Below, one piece after another: positions 1 through 9,403 of a stretch of DNA of 64,000 nucleotides. Origin of the DNA: Aerococcus kribbianus (GTDB taxonomy: Bacteria; Bacillota; Bacilli; Lactobacillales; Aerococcaceae); contig NZ_JAPRFR010000001.1 of assembly GCF_026805545.1 (NCBI RefSeq), positions 682,001 to 746,000 on the forward strand, read 5' to 3'. The notes under the pieces were generated by a model. It ran no database searches. It worked only from the letters and a program-made list of their open reading frames with translations, and was not told where the DNA came from. Position 1 is the stretch's first letter. Every line of letters starts with the position of its first letter. The translations under genes were made by a program, and so were the position numbers.

Positions 1-784
1 AGTCTTTGACCGTTCTAGCCGCTTCTCCTTATCTAAAGAATGGATAGACGAAGAAAAGCAAGGTAATAACGGCCTTTTACCCCTAGACCATCTACTTGCA
101 AAAATTAAAGGTGATTTTCAAGCAAGTGGCATTGATTGGCGGCAATTAATTGCTAAATACGGTGAGGGCAGTATTGAACAGATCCGTTATGAACTTAACC
201 ATGAGGACGCTATGTTAGAAGCCTTGCAAGGCTATATCGATCGAATGAAACCCCTATTATCCGAAATTAATATGAGTTTATCCGCCTCAGACTGGCAACG
301 TATGCAATCTGACTACCTCTCTGATTTTGAACATTTCCGGAATCAATTGGCCCAACCAGCCATGGAAGATATTCTAATCTGGCAATCGCAAGGTAAGCTA
401 ACCATTGAATCTGGGCTCAAAGATATCAAAGCCACTGACAATGGCTTCGAAATGGTAATGGCTGACCGTACCGATACAGTGGACATTGTCATAAATACTG
501 CTGGCTTTGAAAAAAATGTAGGCAAAGCAGCCCAACAAGATCCACTAATCCATAATTTATGGGAACAAAAGCTCATTACTTCTGGTAAAAATGGGCAATT
601 CATCCAAGTCACCTGGCCGGAAAGCCAAATTTTTAACCAAAATCAAGGGGTTCACGACAGCCTCTATCTCTTAGGTTTTTGGATTTTTGGCACCCAATTT
701 GGTAATAATAACGCTAGTATGTCAATCAAATCTGGTGAAAAGGTCGCCCGACATTTTATTGATTATTATTATAAAAATAACTAA
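1..784 (+). CDS. FAD/NAD(P)-binding protein, C-terminal part (partial)
   Basis: The frame is open from base 2 to the stop at 784, so about 260 C-terminal residues are visible and the start lies outside the window. The segment DIVINTAGFEKNVGKAAQQD followed by a hydrophobic block (YLLGFWIFGTQFGNNNASMS) resembles the C-terminal end of YdhS-type FAD/NAD(P)-binding proteins (NAD_binding_9), which carry an N-terminal Rossmann fold and are about 600 residues long. The flavin-binding part is not visible, so the family call is an inference from the tail. The substrate is unknown. A strong stem-loop terminator follows directly. Confidence 0.55.
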   Translation, partial: VFDRSSRFSLSKEWIDEEKQGNNGLLPLDHLLAKIKGDFQASGIDWRQLIAKYGEGSIEQIRYELNHEDAMLEALQGYIDRMKPLLSEINMSLSASDWQRMQSDYLSDFEHFRNQLAQPAMEDILIWQSQGKLTIESGLKDIKATDNGFEMVMADRTDTVDIVINTAGFEKNVGKAAQQDPLIHNLWEQKLITSGKNGQFIQVTWPESQIFNQNQGVHDSLYLLGFWIFGTQFGNNNASMSIKSGEKVARHFIDYYYKNN

Positions 785-803
785 ATCCATTACTTCATAC
801 AGA

Positions 804-834
804 AAAAAGCTGGGACAAAAATTCCCAGCTTTTT
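804..834 (+). terminator. Rho-independent terminator, GCTGGGA family
   Basis: A perfect 12-bp stem (804-815 with 823-834) has A and T runs on its two sides, so it can end both the plus gene at 784 and the minus-strand nuclease at 891. It carries the GCTGGGA sequence shared by many terminators in this window. Confidence 0.85.
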
Positions 835-890
835 CTATACGAATTCTCAGATAAATCCTTTGGGCTAAACTTCTTTCATCTCATCTTACT

Positions 891-1784
891 TTATTCTAAG
901 TGGCTGCTGCCATCTTTATAATTGAGATGAATTCCAGGTTGACGGTTAGGAATATAAACGTGAAAAGCTAACTGTCCATCATCTTCAATGGAATATCCTT
1001 CCATATAGACGCCTCTAGCCAATAATTCATCTCCTATAAAAACTGGTGTCACCCGATAACGGATGTGCACATCATTATTTTCAATATAAGCAGCAACATA
1101 ATTTTCAAAAGGTAACATCCCATCCACATTAAAGGCCCGAGTTGCCGTTAATAGATTCAAGACATTGGCTTGTTGACCGGTTAATTGGTAACCAATCAAA
1201 TGTGAACGATTATAAAGCCATGAGCCTTCAACTTGTCCAGGATAGCGCATTTGCCGCCATCCTGTAGGTTCGACATGGCTCAAAGAGTCTCGACTATCCT
1301 CATCAGCTGGCATTAAGTCGCTAGCTAATAAGGCATTGGCTTGCCCCACACGATTGAGGTCATCCAAAGGGGAATAAGCTTCCCACGTATTTTGCTGGCT
1401 CTCTAAATCTTTGCTAGTAAATAAGGGCACATTCCCATTAACAACCTGATAGTCATCACCTGCTGGTACTTCTAAGTCTTGGCTATGGAGCGCTTGTTCT
1501 TGTTTAATAATCTTCTGGTCAGCCTGACTCGCCTTATCTGATGTAAAGGCTTGTTTACTACTAGAATTAAAATAGGGCACTCCTTTACTTTTCTCTTCTT
1601 CTTGGGAAAACTGGGCCCAAAAATCTTGATAAAGACTCTCCACCTGATCATCAGAAGTCGTCAACTCTTCTTCAGTAATTTGCTGAGCTAAACTAGAGCC
1701 AACACTTAAAAACAAAATAACCACTAAGCAGATTAGTAAGGACCACAGTCCATTAGTCTGCAATTTTTGTCTGTGTTTTTTCAT
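891..1784 (-). CDS. Secreted DNA/RNA non-specific endonuclease (EndA/DNA-entry nuclease-like)
   Basis: 297 residues. Residues 12-33 form a membrane or signal segment. The C-terminal 160 residues are a beta-beta-alpha-metal nuclease domain: the active-site motif reads NRSHLIG (192-198, general-base His195) where EndA/NucA enzymes have DRGH-type motifs. It is followed by TRAFNVDGMLPFEN, which matches the metal-binding Asn/Glu region of streptococcal EndA-like nucleases, and by VTPVFIGDELLARGVYMEGYS. The linker at residues 35-130 is polar and low in complexity. Likely role: extracellular or membrane-anchored DNA degradation or DNA entry. Start ATG is preceded by a GGGGGG/AAGG-type ribosome site. 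The gene stands alone between two terminators. Confidence 0.88.
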   Translation of the reverse strand: MKKHRQKLQTNGLWSLLICLVVILFLSVGSSLAQQITEEELTTSDDQVESLYQDFWAQFSQEEEKSKGVPYFNSSSKQAFTSDKASQADQKIIKQEQALHSQDLEVPAGDDYQVVNGNVPLFTSKDLESQQNTWEAYSPLDDLNRVGQANALLASDLMPADEDSRDSLSHVEPTGWRQMRYPGQVEGSWLYNRSHLIGYQLTGQQANVLNLLTATRAFNVDGMLPFENYVAAYIENNDVHIRYRVTPVFIGDELLARGVYMEGYSIEDDGQLAFHVYIPNRQPGIHLNYKDGSSHLE

Positions 1785-1803
1785 CCTTACCCCCCAAAAC
1801 GCA

Positions 1804-1834
1804 AAAAGTAAAGTCTAAAGAAGACTTTACTTTT
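1804..1834 (-). terminator. Terminator of guaC
   Basis: A perfect 13-bp stem (1804-1816 with 1822-1834) and a 5-nt loop follow the guaC stop codon on the minus strand. It also lies just upstream of the nuclease gene, so it insulates the two. Confidence 0.75.
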
Positions 1835-1872
1835 ATTATATCATTTTTTATTTAAGCCGTGTTTGATTGAAT

Positions 1873-2844
1873 TTAACGGTCACCGTTAAAGATACTAGGC
1901 ACGACCATATAATCAACGGTTCGAATAGCGTGCAAATCTCTACCCCCAGCATAAGAAATAGAACTTTGTAAATCTTCCTTCATTTCTTGTAAAGTTGAGA
2001 AGACGGACCCCCGACTTTCAATTAACATTTTCTTGCCTTCAACATTTTTGTAGATTCCTTTTTGATGCTCAGAAGCGGATCCAAAATATTCTTTAAATTT
2101 AACACCATTTTCTTCACTTTCTACACCTGGTGATTCTTCGTGAGCTGCTAACAGTGATCCAATCATCACCATTGACGCACCAAAACGAATACTTTTCGCG
2201 ATATCACCGTTAGTCCGAATCCCACCATCAGCGATAATCGGTTTACGGGCTGCCTTAGCACATAAACGAATGGCATCTAATTGCCAGCCAGCTGTCCCGA
2301 ATCCAGTTTTTATTTTTGTGATACATACGCGACCAGGGCCAACCCCAACTTTTGTGGCATCTGCACCAGCATTTTCTAAGTCCCGAACGGCTTCAGGCGT
2401 AGCAATATTTCCCGCAATAACAAAGGCATCAGGTAAGGCTTGTTTAATATATTGGATCATATCAATCACAGATTGGGCATGCCCATGAGCGATATCAATC
2501 GTAATATAGTCTACTTTCTCACCAGAAGCTTGTAATTCATCAATAAACTCATATTCTTCCGCTTTAACGCCCACAGAAATTGAAGCGTAAAGACCACGCG
2601 CATTCATATCCTTAACAAAATCTAAACGTTTCTCAGGATTGAAGCGATGCATAATGTAAAAATAATTGTTTTCAGCTAATTGAATAGCTAGGGATTCGTT
2701 GAGCACAGTTTGCATATTAGCCGGCACAACGGGAATTGCAAAACGGCGGGGACCAAATTGAATGCTTGTATCACATTCACTCCGACTATCAACGACACAT
2801 TTAGCAGGAATTAGTTGGACTTGTTCATAATCAAAAGTTTGCAC
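1873..2844 (-). CDS. guaC: GMP reductase
   Basis: 323 residues from the GTG start chosen here, matching the usual 325-330. GuaC converts GMP to IMP with NADPH and so returns guanine nucleotides to the adenine branch. The protein starts [15 protein letters not shown] like other GuaC proteins and carries the catalytic-loop motif [17 protein letters not shown] and [17 protein letters not shown] for phosphate binding, followed by GSASEHQKG. The longer reading frame to 2886 is less likely: an AAAGGCGAG ribosome site lies the right distance before the GTG at 2844 and homologues begin there. A repeat array starts 100 bp upstream of the gene. Confidence 0.95.
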   Translation of the reverse strand: MQTFDYEQVQLIPAKCVVDSRSECDTSIQFGPRRFAIPVVPANMQTVLNESLAIQLAENNYFYIMHRFNPEKRLDFVKDMNARGLYASISVGVKAEEYEFIDELQASGEKVDYITIDIAHGHAQSVIDMIQYIKQALPDAFVIAGNIATPEAVRDLENAGADATKVGVGPGRVCITKIKTGFGTAGWQLDAIRLCAKAARKPIIADGGIRTNGDIAKSIRFGASMVMIGSLLAAHEESPGVESEENGVKFKEYFGSASEHQKGIYKNVEGKKMLIESRGSVFSTLQEMKEDLQSSISYAGGRDLHAIRTVDYMVVPSIFNGDR

Positions 2845-2943
2845 AGGATTTTCTCGCCTTTCTGTCTCAAAATGTAATTTCAACACACAAAATCTATTCT
2901 ACTGATTTTAACTCTATTTTGCAATGTCTTTGTTTCGAATAAA

Positions 2944-3532
2944 CGAGGATGCGAGCAAATGCGGTAAGAGCGAGAGATTTGAGCCAATAGGCAAAAGATA
3001 TGAACTTAAATCTTTTAGGCTATTGGACAAATATCCGAAGCTCTTGCTTTTGCGAGCTCGACTAAAGGGTGCGACAAAAGTCGCTAAGAACAGAAGCCTT
3101 GGACTAAAACTCGAAAGATGGCAAACGGCCATCAGAGAGCTTTAGGAAAGGCTGTCTGTTCTGACTTTTGGAACCCGACTGTGAGGATCAGATGAAAAAC
3201 GGTTAGCCCCAAAGGATTTGTCTGCAAATGGGAAGTATTCGTAGAATATTGACTCATTTACAGAAAATACTGATGGGGCTGCATTTCAGAACTCGACTAA
3301 AGGGTGCGACAAAAGCCGCTAAGAACAGAAGCCTTGGACTAAAACTCGAAAGATGGCAAACGGCCATCAGAGAGCTTTAGGAAAGGCTGTCTGTTCTGAC
3401 TTTTGGAACCCGACTGTGAGGATGAGATGAATACGGTAGGACAGAAGCCTTGGACCAAAAGACTGAAGATAGCAACTAGCTATCAAAGTCTTTTGGGAAA
3501 CGCATGTCAGTCCTGCTTTTCAGAACCCGACT
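2944..3532 (+). repeat. Modular hairpin repeat array 1 (five modules: A-B-C-B-D)
   Basis: Five head-to-tail modules of 117-120 bp: A 2944-3063, B 3064-3180, C 3181-3298, B 3299-3415, D 3416-3532. Each begins with a GGRTGNGA-like box and ends with GARCYCGACT. The two B copies are almost identical. Each module folds on itself over nearly its whole length. For example, in A the pieces CCAATAG and GGCTATTGG pair, as do AAAAGAT and ATCTTTT; in B GATGGC pairs with GCCATC. Both strands are open for about 220 bp here because of this symmetry, but there is no sign of a protein gene. The tail 3533-3570 leads into the terminator of the LCP gene. Confidence 0.9.
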
Positions 3533-3570
3533 AGAAGGATGAGATGAAAACATATAACTAGGATAAATCG

Positions 3571-3600
3571 AAGAGGCCGGGACTTATGTCCCGGCCTCTT
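3571..3600 (-). terminator. Terminator of the LCP operon
   Basis: A 13-bp stem AAGAGGCCGGGAC (3571-3583) pairs with 3588-3600 around a 4-nt loop, 10 bp after the stop of the LCP gene on the minus strand. A GC-richer version of the window's common terminator. Confidence 0.85.
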
Positions 3601-3610
3601 TGAACCCTTC

Positions 3611-4540
3611 TTATTCTAATTCTAAATTTTCTCGCAAACTGGTCGATACTTCTTGGATTTGTTGGTCAGATACATAATTCATGGAAGCACCAGTACTTGA
3701 CGTACCCGTTGTCCCCGCTAGGTCCAAGCTCTCCACATCTGAAGAATCCACACGATAATTCAAGGCTAAGCTAGCCATCTCACTAGCTGTCAAATTGGTA
3801 TTGACGTAATTTTCCACCGTATTAAATAAAGGACCTACCTGAGTAACAATAGCCGGGCTAGAGAACTTATCCAGTAAGGCTAGTAAAAGTGCTCGTTGTC
3901 GCCGATTTCGGCCAAAGTCACCTTCTGGATCTTCGTAGCGCATCCGTACAAAGGCTAAAGCCTGATCTCCCGATTGAATATTAACCATTCCTTGAGGAAA
4001 ATGATAGCCACTTTGTTCAAAGGCAAAATTATTTTCTACGGTTACGCCACCAATAGTATCGATAATATGTATTAAGCCTTCCATATCAACAGTGGCATAG
4101 TAGTCCACCGGTACGTTCAATAAACTCTGGACGGCATTAATCGCACCTGAAACCCCATTACTTGCATAAGCTGAATTCATTTTGCTTTCAGTGCCTGGAA
4201 TTGGCGTATCCCGAGGAATAGAGACCATCTTGGCTTTCCCGGTATTAGGATTGACTGTCACTAAGATCATTACATCTGAATTCTCTTCCAAACGTTCTGA
4301 ATTATGATCAACTCCTAATAGTAGAAAGGATATCGGGTCTTCGTCCGAAACATTGGCCTCTTCACTCCGTATATTTTCTACTTCACCGTCAGAAACTGGT
4401 TGATAGATAGCATCAGTCGTACGGTTTAAACGACTATAGCCCCATACTCCTGCTCCAACAATAAGTAAAAGGACAAGCACCAGTAGCCAAGGCCACTTCC
4501 GCCGTTTTTTGGTCTTATAAGTTCGTCTTGTTTTCGACAT
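3611..4540 (-). CDS. LCP (LytR-CpsA-Psr) family wall-polymer ligase, short paralogue
   Basis: 309 residues. A basic cytoplasmic start (KTRRTYKTKKRRK), one membrane helix at about 16-35, then an extracellular LCP domain: PISFLLLGVD, the Arg/Asp-rich phosphate-binding motif MVSIPRDTPIPG, and FGRNRRQRALLLALLDK. LCP enzymes move anionic polymers or capsule from the undecaprenyl carrier to peptidoglycan at the outer membrane face. The start codon shares one base with the stop of the preceding LCP gene (TAATG), so the two are translationally coupled. Which polymer is attached cannot be read from sequence; the polysaccharide locus 7 kb away is one candidate. Confidence 0.92.
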   Translation of the reverse strand: MSKTRRTYKTKKRRKWPWLLVLVLLLIVGAGVWGYSRLNRTTDAIYQPVSDGEVENIRSEEANVSDEDPISFLLLGVDHNSERLEENSDVMILVTVNPNTGKAKMVSIPRDTPIPGTESKMNSAYASNGVSGAINAVQSLLNVPVDYYATVDMEGLIHIIDTIGGVTVENNFAFEQSGYHFPQGMVNIQSGDQALAFVRMRYEDPEGDFGRNRRQRALLLALLDKFSSPAIVTQVGPLFNTVENYVNTNLTASEMASLALNYRVDSSDVESLDLAGTTGTSSTGASMNYVSDQQIQEVSTSLRENLELE

Positions 4541-5919
4541 TATTGCTCTTCTCCGTTCTCTCCAACTGCTTGATTAGGATCAATCACTGCTTCATTCTCT
4601 ACATTACCTTCATCAACAGGGGCATTTTCAATTGGTGATTGGTCATACACTGACCCACCATAGCTTTGCCCACTGTCCTCACCTGGTGGGGTCAATTCTA
4701 ATCCTGGCTGACTACTCTCTAACCCTTCATCTAAACCTGGTTGACCTGGCAAGACATTGTCCTGACTGCCTTCTCTTTGGGCATCACGCAGGGCTGCTTG
4801 TAATTCGGCCTCAGTATAAACTCCTGGTTGCACTGGCATGTCTTCACTCTCAATAATCAAGTTTCCATTGACATCGACTGTGGAGAAATATTCTTCAGGC
4901 ACACCATATTCCACTGGATAAACAATTCGGGTATCAGAATCTTCCGATAAGCCTAATGATTGACGAATGGCATTGCTTACTCGCAAACGTTCTTCTTCGG
5001 GAATATAGAGATAATAACCGAAACTTTGGTTTAAGTCTAAATAATTTTGCACGGTCAATTTATTTAAGTTTTGTAGGGCATCCAAATAGTTTTGTTGTAG
5101 GGCGACCATATCCTCTAAGCGAAGGTCCGTTTTAATATTGTCATCTAGGCTATCCAAAACATCTTGGTATTTAGTGATAGTGCCTAAACTGGCTACCTTC
5201 TTAATCACCGCTTCGACCACTTCTTGTTGGCGTTTTTCTCGACCAATATCCCCTTCTGGATCTTCCTTACGCATACGGGCATAGTGGATGGCTTCTTCAC
5301 CATTCAAGACTTGAGTTTTTCCTGCTTCAAACTCAGCTCCGTCTTGAGTAAAGGTTAATGAAGGCGTGATTTCAATGCCTCCTAAATGATCAATGACATC
5401 AATGAAGCCTTGCATATTTACTGACACATAATAATCGATAGGAATATCGAAATACCGCTGTAAAGAGTCAATCGTGGCATGTATGCCGTGCTTCATATAG
5501 GCATGGTTGAGTTTATCGAAGTCATCACTCTCTCCAATAGGACCCAAGGTATCACGGGGGACCGATGTTATCGTTGCCGATTCCGTTTCCGGATTAATAG
5601 TGATGATCATCATTACATCTGTTCGGCCATCTTCAACATCTTCATAGAATAAGGCACCATTATCAATACCCGTTAATAAGATAGAAATGGGTTCTTTCTC
5701 TTGTAAAACTTGGTCAGCATCCCGTCGTTTGTTACTATTCGCTTGCTCATAGATTTGGTTGGTAAAGCTCATTAAGTCTGAGCCAAAACGAAAAAGCAAG
5801 AAGCCCACCACTAGTAGAATAGGCAAGAAAACCCATCGTTTCTTACCCGAAAATACTGAGCGCTGACGACGTTGTTGGCTATGTCGTTGCGAATTATCTT
5901 TATGATTAAGATTAGCCAT
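4540..5919 (-). CDS. LCP family wall-polymer ligase, long paralogue with acidic tail
   Basis: 459 residues. Membrane helix at about 29-50, LCP domain at about 75-320 with ITSVPRDTLGPIG, YYVSVNMQGFIDVIDHLGG and GREKRQQEVVEAVIKK. The last 100 residues or so are Gly/Pro/Gln/Glu-rich and predicted disordered (GQPGLDEGLESSQPGLELT), an extension the neighbouring paralogue lacks. The core diverges clearly from the downstream copy, which suggests an old duplication with separated roles. Good AAGGAAAGG ribosome site before the ATG. First gene of a two-gene operon. Confidence 0.92.
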   Translation of the reverse strand: MANLNHKDNSQRHSQQRRQRSVFSGKKRWVFLPILLVVGFLLFRFGSDLMSFTNQIYEQANSNKRRDADQVLQEKEPISILLTGIDNGALFYEDVEDGRTDVMMIITINPETESATITSVPRDTLGPIGESDDFDKLNHAYMKHGIHATIDSLQRYFDIPIDYYVSVNMQGFIDVIDHLGGIEITPSLTFTQDGAEFEAGKTQVLNGEEAIHYARMRKEDPEGDIGREKRQQEVVEAVIKKVASLGTITKYQDVLDSLDDNIKTDLRLEDMVALQQNYLDALQNLNKLTVQNYLDLNQSFGYYLYIPEEERLRVSNAIRQSLGLSEDSDTRIVYPVEYGVPEEYFSTVDVNGNLIIESEDMPVQPGVYTEAELQAALRDAQREGSQDNVLPGQPGLDEGLESSQPGLELTPPGEDSGQSYGGSVYDQSPIENAPVDEGNVENEAVIDPNQAVGENGEEQ

Positions 5920-6078
5920 GGCGACCCTTTCCTTATCTTGAATTTTTTCTCAAGGACGGAGAACAAACGCTCCATCCTTGAACTTAATATAAAACCAATT
6001 ATAGCAAATAAAAATGTAATTGAAGGTGACAAATAAATTAAGATTATTTAAAAACTAGCCCTATTTTTTAATAGAATA

Positions 6079-6111
6079 GGCTAAGGTCGGCAGTTCTATC
6101 CAGCCTTAGCC
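6079..6111 (-). terminator. Possible terminator of map
   Basis: GGCTAAGG (6079-6086) pairs with CCTTAGCC (6104-6111), with a second partial pairing inside the loop. The minus-strand side continues into TATTCTATT, so the T tract is weak. It lies 35 bp after the map stop. Confidence 0.5.
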
Positions 6112-6145
6112 TTAACAAGACATCATATAAGTCTTTTGTCCCAAA

Positions 6146-6901
6146 CTAATCTTTTTGCTTGGTAAAGATACGAGGACCTTCCTTAGTGATGGCTAAGGTA
6201 TGTTCAAATTGACAAGACAAGCCCCCGTCAATAGTACGTGCAGTCCAACCATTATCGTCCATTTTAGATTGCCAAGCGCCAGTATTTACCATCGGCTCAA
6301 TTGTAATAGTCATTCCTTCACGTAAACGTTGGCCCCGACCAGCATTCCCATAATGTGGTACAGAAGGATCTTCATGCATAGTCGGTTGAATACCGTGACC
6401 AACAAATTCTTTAACCACTGACAATCCTTCAGATTCTACATATTCTTGAATGGCATGACCAATATCGCCAATACGATTGCCAACAACTGCTTGCTCAATG
6501 CCTAAATACATCGCCTTTTTGGTCACCGCCATTAAATGGTCCAATTCTTCATTTGATTGCCCAACTACATATGACCAGCAAGAATCTGCCATATATCCAT
6601 CTAGAGACAAGACCGTATCTACGCCAACTAAGTCGCCAGATTTCAAAATTGTGTTTTTATCGGGGAAGCCATGACAAATTTCATCATTTACGGAAGTACA
6701 AGTAGCAAATTCATAACCTTCATAGCCAATTTGTTCTGGAATAGCCCCTGCTTGTCTTATTTTGTCCTCAACAAAGGCATCAATATCAGCAGTTGTTATG
6801 CCCACTTGGATATAATCGCGAAGTTGTTCATGGATTGACGCGAGCAAGGCTCCTGCGCGTTCCATTCCATCCAATTCACGACTCGATTTTAAAGTAATCA
6901 T
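6146..6901 (-). CDS. map: Methionine aminopeptidase, type I
   Basis: 251 residues, the normal length for type I enzymes. Removes the initiator methionine from nascent proteins in the cytoplasm. Metal-binding and catalytic residues are visible: the first Asp in VGVDTVLSLDGYMADSCW, GHGIQPTMHEDPSVPHYG (metal-binding His), MTITIEPMVNTG (Glu) and CQFEHTLAIT (Glu). AAAGGATGG ribosome site. Transcribed alone. Confidence 0.95.
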   Translation of the reverse strand: MITLKSSRELDGMERAGALLASIHEQLRDYIQVGITTADIDAFVEDKIRQAGAIPEQIGYEGYEFATCTSVNDEICHGFPDKNTILKSGDLVGVDTVLSLDGYMADSCWSYVVGQSNEELDHLMAVTKKAMYLGIEQAVVGNRIGDIGHAIQEYVESEGLSVVKEFVGHGIQPTMHEDPSVPHYGNAGRGQRLREGMTITIEPMVNTGAWQSKMDDNGWTARTIDGGLSCQFEHTLAITKEGPRIFTKQKD

Positions 6902-7265
6902 TTACTGACCATCCTTTCTAAAATTCTCCCCCATTATACACCATGAGAGCATAAAGTGAAATCAAGGACTGACAAGCTATTACTCCGTCTAGGCCTCGTC
7001 CTCTTATTATTTCTAATTGCAATCAGAATATGCTAAAATAGGATGCAGTAGTTTGCGCTTACGCAATTTACCACAATTAATAGCAGTATTATGTTATTGT
7101 ATCAGGTGATTTATTCAAGGGATTAGCAATATAAACTTAAAGTAAACTTATGTAAAAAACCTTTTATTTTACTAGGATAGTATGGTAAAATACGACTTAT
7201 GTTATAAATATTGTGATAATTTTTTCAACAATATTGAGATTATGAATAGATTACGAGGGATAGTT
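6902..7265. other. Intergenic region between map and the GntR gene
   Basis: 364 bp without a supportable gene. It holds the divergent upstream regions of map and the GntR regulator. A small perfect inverted repeat TTGCG-CTTA-CGCAA (7053-7066) could be an operator, but nothing else supports that. A -10-like TAAAAT lies near 7185. The rest is AT-rich without obvious structure. Confidence 0.5.
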
Positions 7266-7916
7266 ATGGTAAAAGGACAAAAACTTGAACATATTGCATA
7301 CTTATATATTAAGAACCGCATTCTTATAGATGAATGGAAAACCGGCTACCATATCATTGAAGCGACCATTTCGGAAGACCTCGATGTAAGCCGTAGCCCA
7401 GTTCGTTCTGCCTTGAAGCGTTTAGACGAAGAAAATTATGTCGAAGCGAAACCTTACCGCGGTTACTTTGTTAAATATGATGGTCATGACGATCAAATTG
7501 TGGCGCATAAGCTACTCTATTTCCAAATCATTGGGTATCGCCTCTTAGAACGAATGCAAAAAATCAACCGTAAAAGATCGCATATCGATGCGATTGATGA
7601 AAGTCAACTCAAACAATTAATTGCCGCTTATCAAGATGGCGACAAAGACGCCTTTAATGAAGCAGCGGTTGCTTATTCAGAAGATTTCTTAAAGATTGCT
7701 GACCATCCAGTGCTTGTCGCTGAGGGTAAGGCCAATTTTGCTGATTTGCTTAGTGGCAGTCAAGATATCTTAGCTGGAAATGAATTCCACAAATTACAAA
7801 CTATGTTAGTGATTTACTTAGAAGACATGACACGTTTGGTAAATGAAGAACGTTACACTGATTGTCAAGTCATTATCGATCTGATGACTAAACGCTTAAC
7901 CAACATTCTACAATAG
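7266..7916 (+). CDS. GntR family transcriptional regulator
   Basis: 216 residues from the ATG at 7266, chosen because GAGGGAT lies just upstream and the frame before it (from 7182) has no ribosome site. Residues 1-75 form a winged helix-turn-helix typical of GntR: IISEDLDVSRSPVRSALKRL-like residues (ISEDLDVSRSPVRSALKRLD) and the wing YVEAKPYRGYFVK. The C-terminal helical domain looks like the FCD/FadR type but without recognisable metal-binding histidines. Neither neighbour is an obvious target; the downstream aminopeptidase has its own leader. Confidence 0.85.
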   Translation: MVKGQKLEHIAYLYIKNRILIDEWKTGYHIIEATISEDLDVSRSPVRSALKRLDEENYVEAKPYRGYFVKYDGHDDQIVAHKLLYFQIIGYRLLERMQKINRKRSHIDAIDESQLKQLIAAYQDGDKDAFNEAAVAYSEDFLKIADHPVLVAEGKANFADLLSGSQDILAGNEFHKLQTMLVIYLEDMTRLVNEERYTDCQVIIDLMTKRLTNILQ

Positions 7917-7936
7917 GTAAGTCACATACATAGACT

Positions 7937-7962
7937 AAGACTGGGAGAGAAATCCCAGTCTT
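7937..7962 (+). terminator. Terminator of the GntR gene
   Basis: A 10-bp stem AAGACTGGGA (7937-7946) pairs with 7953-7962 and is followed by TTTTT. Belongs to the CTGGGA terminator family of this window. Confidence 0.88.
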
Positions 7963-8134
7963 TTTTCTTATAAGCACTAGTTAGACTAGGTCTATCCCTA
8001 ATTTTTCTACCATTTCTTTTCGCAGTTTTTCGTGATATTTGCTATACTTTAAGAAACATCTATATGCCTCATTCAGAATTTTATCTGATACATAAAATAG
8101 TACCCGGCTAATAGATTACAAAGGAGTTTTACTG

Positions 8135-9376
8135 ATGAAAAATTTTAACGAATTATTAGATCGTTATGCCCACCTATTGATTAATAAAGGTGTCAATGTC
8201 GAAGCTGGCGATAATTTAATGATATATATTGAAACACAAAATGCCCCCCTTGGTCGCCTATTAGCCAAACATGCCTATGCCAATGGTGCTGAACGTGTTT
8301 ACTTTACCTGGCGTGACGAGGTCATCCAACGTCTAGAATACGAAAATGTCGACACTGAGAACTTGGCCAATGTGCCTGATTATGAAATTGATCGCCAAAA
8401 CGACTTGATCAAAAACAAAAAGATTTCACGTTTATCTATTGTTTCAGGTGATCCCGATTTATTGAACGGCATTGCGAATGAAAAAATCGATACCGTTCAA
8501 AATAAACGTAGCCAGTCACTTAAAATGGTCCGGCAAGCTACCATGAATGACGATATCAAATGGACTGTCGCTGCCGCTGCTGACTTTGGTTGGGCCAAAC
8601 ATATCTTCTCTGATCTTGCTGACCAAGCGGAGAAAGCTACCATGGCCTTGTGGGAAGAAATCTTTAAAACTTGTCGGGTTTATGCCGATGACCCCGTGGA
8701 CGCTTGGAATCAGCATCGTGACACGCTCGATGCCCATGCTGATTACCTAAACAAAGAGCAATTCAGTGAACTTCACTATCGTGCTCCTGGTACGGACTTG
8801 CACGTCGGTTTACCTAAAAACCATATCTGGATGAGTGCCGAAAGCTTTACCCCTGAAAACCGGCCTTTTATTGCCAATATGCCAACTGAAGAAGTTTTCA
8901 CTGCTCCTGATACCCGTCGTATCAGTGGTCATGTGACTTCAACCAAACCACTAGCCTACGCTGGAACAACCATCGAAAATATTTATGTTGAATTCGAAGA
9001 CGGGCAAATCACCAAGATTACAGCTGACAAAGGACAACAAATTATTCAAGACCTCGTCTTTAACAATGATGGCGCCCGTGGCTTAGGAGAAGTCGCCTTA
9101 GTCGCCCATGACAGTCCAATCTCACAAAGTAATTTGATTTTCTATAATACTCTCTTTGATGAAAATGCCTCTAACCACTTGGCCATTGGTGCTGCCTATC
9201 CAACAACTATCGAAAATGGTACCAAACTCTCTGAAGAGGAATTAGCCCAAGAAGGACTCAACATTTCACCCGTCCATGTCGACTTCATGATTGGATCTGC
9301 GGAAATGGATGTCGATGGTATCACCGCTAATGGCGAACGTAAAGCCATCTTCCGCAAGGGGAATTGGGCCCTCTAA
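8135..9376 (+). CDS. pepS: Aminopeptidase, M29 family (PepS/AmpS type)
   Basis: 413 residues, the normal length. Metal-dependent cytoplasmic aminopeptidase that trims peptides. The M29 signature is clear: NMPTEEVFTAPDTRRISGHV (metal-ligand Glu), GARGLGEVALVAHDSPI (Glu), DENASNHLAIGAAYP (His) and the C-terminal HVDFMIGSAEMDVDG (His and Asp). AAAGGAG ribosome site. The next two genes, a small membrane protein and an oligopeptide-binding lipoprotein, follow within 30 bp, so the three may form a peptide-use operon. Confidence 0.93.
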   Translation: MKNFNELLDRYAHLLINKGVNVEAGDNLMIYIETQNAPLGRLLAKHAYANGAERVYFTWRDEVIQRLEYENVDTENLANVPDYEIDRQNDLIKNKKISRLSIVSGDPDLLNGIANEKIDTVQNKRSQSLKMVRQATMNDDIKWTVAAAADFGWAKHIFSDLADQAEKATMALWEEIFKTCRVYADDPVDAWNQHRDTLDAHADYLNKEQFSELHYRAPGTDLHVGLPKNHIWMSAESFTPENRPFIANMPTEEVFTAPDTRRISGHVTSTKPLAYAGTTIENIYVEFEDGQITKITADKGQQIIQDLVFNNDGARGLGEVALVAHDSPISQSNLIFYNTLFDENASNHLAIGAAYPTTIENGTKLSEEELAQEGLNISPVHVDFMIGSAEMDVDGITANGERKAIFRKGNWAL

Positions 9377-9403
9377 GCCTAACCAGTGAATAAGGAGTTA
9401 GCT

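Noticed and set aside
2914-3145. Open frames on both strands over the first repeat modules (and similarly at 26585-26860)
   Set aside because: They are open on both strands because of the hairpin symmetry; no ribosome site, no protein-like composition, and copies differ in frame.
2944-3532. CRISPR array
   Set aside because: The unit is about 117 bp with no short repeats separated by unique spacers, and no cas genes are nearby.
7053-7066. TTGCGCTTACGCAA as operator of the GntR regulator
   Set aside because: Single 5-bp-arm palindrome, far from a recognisable promoter and not repeated; kept only as a remark.
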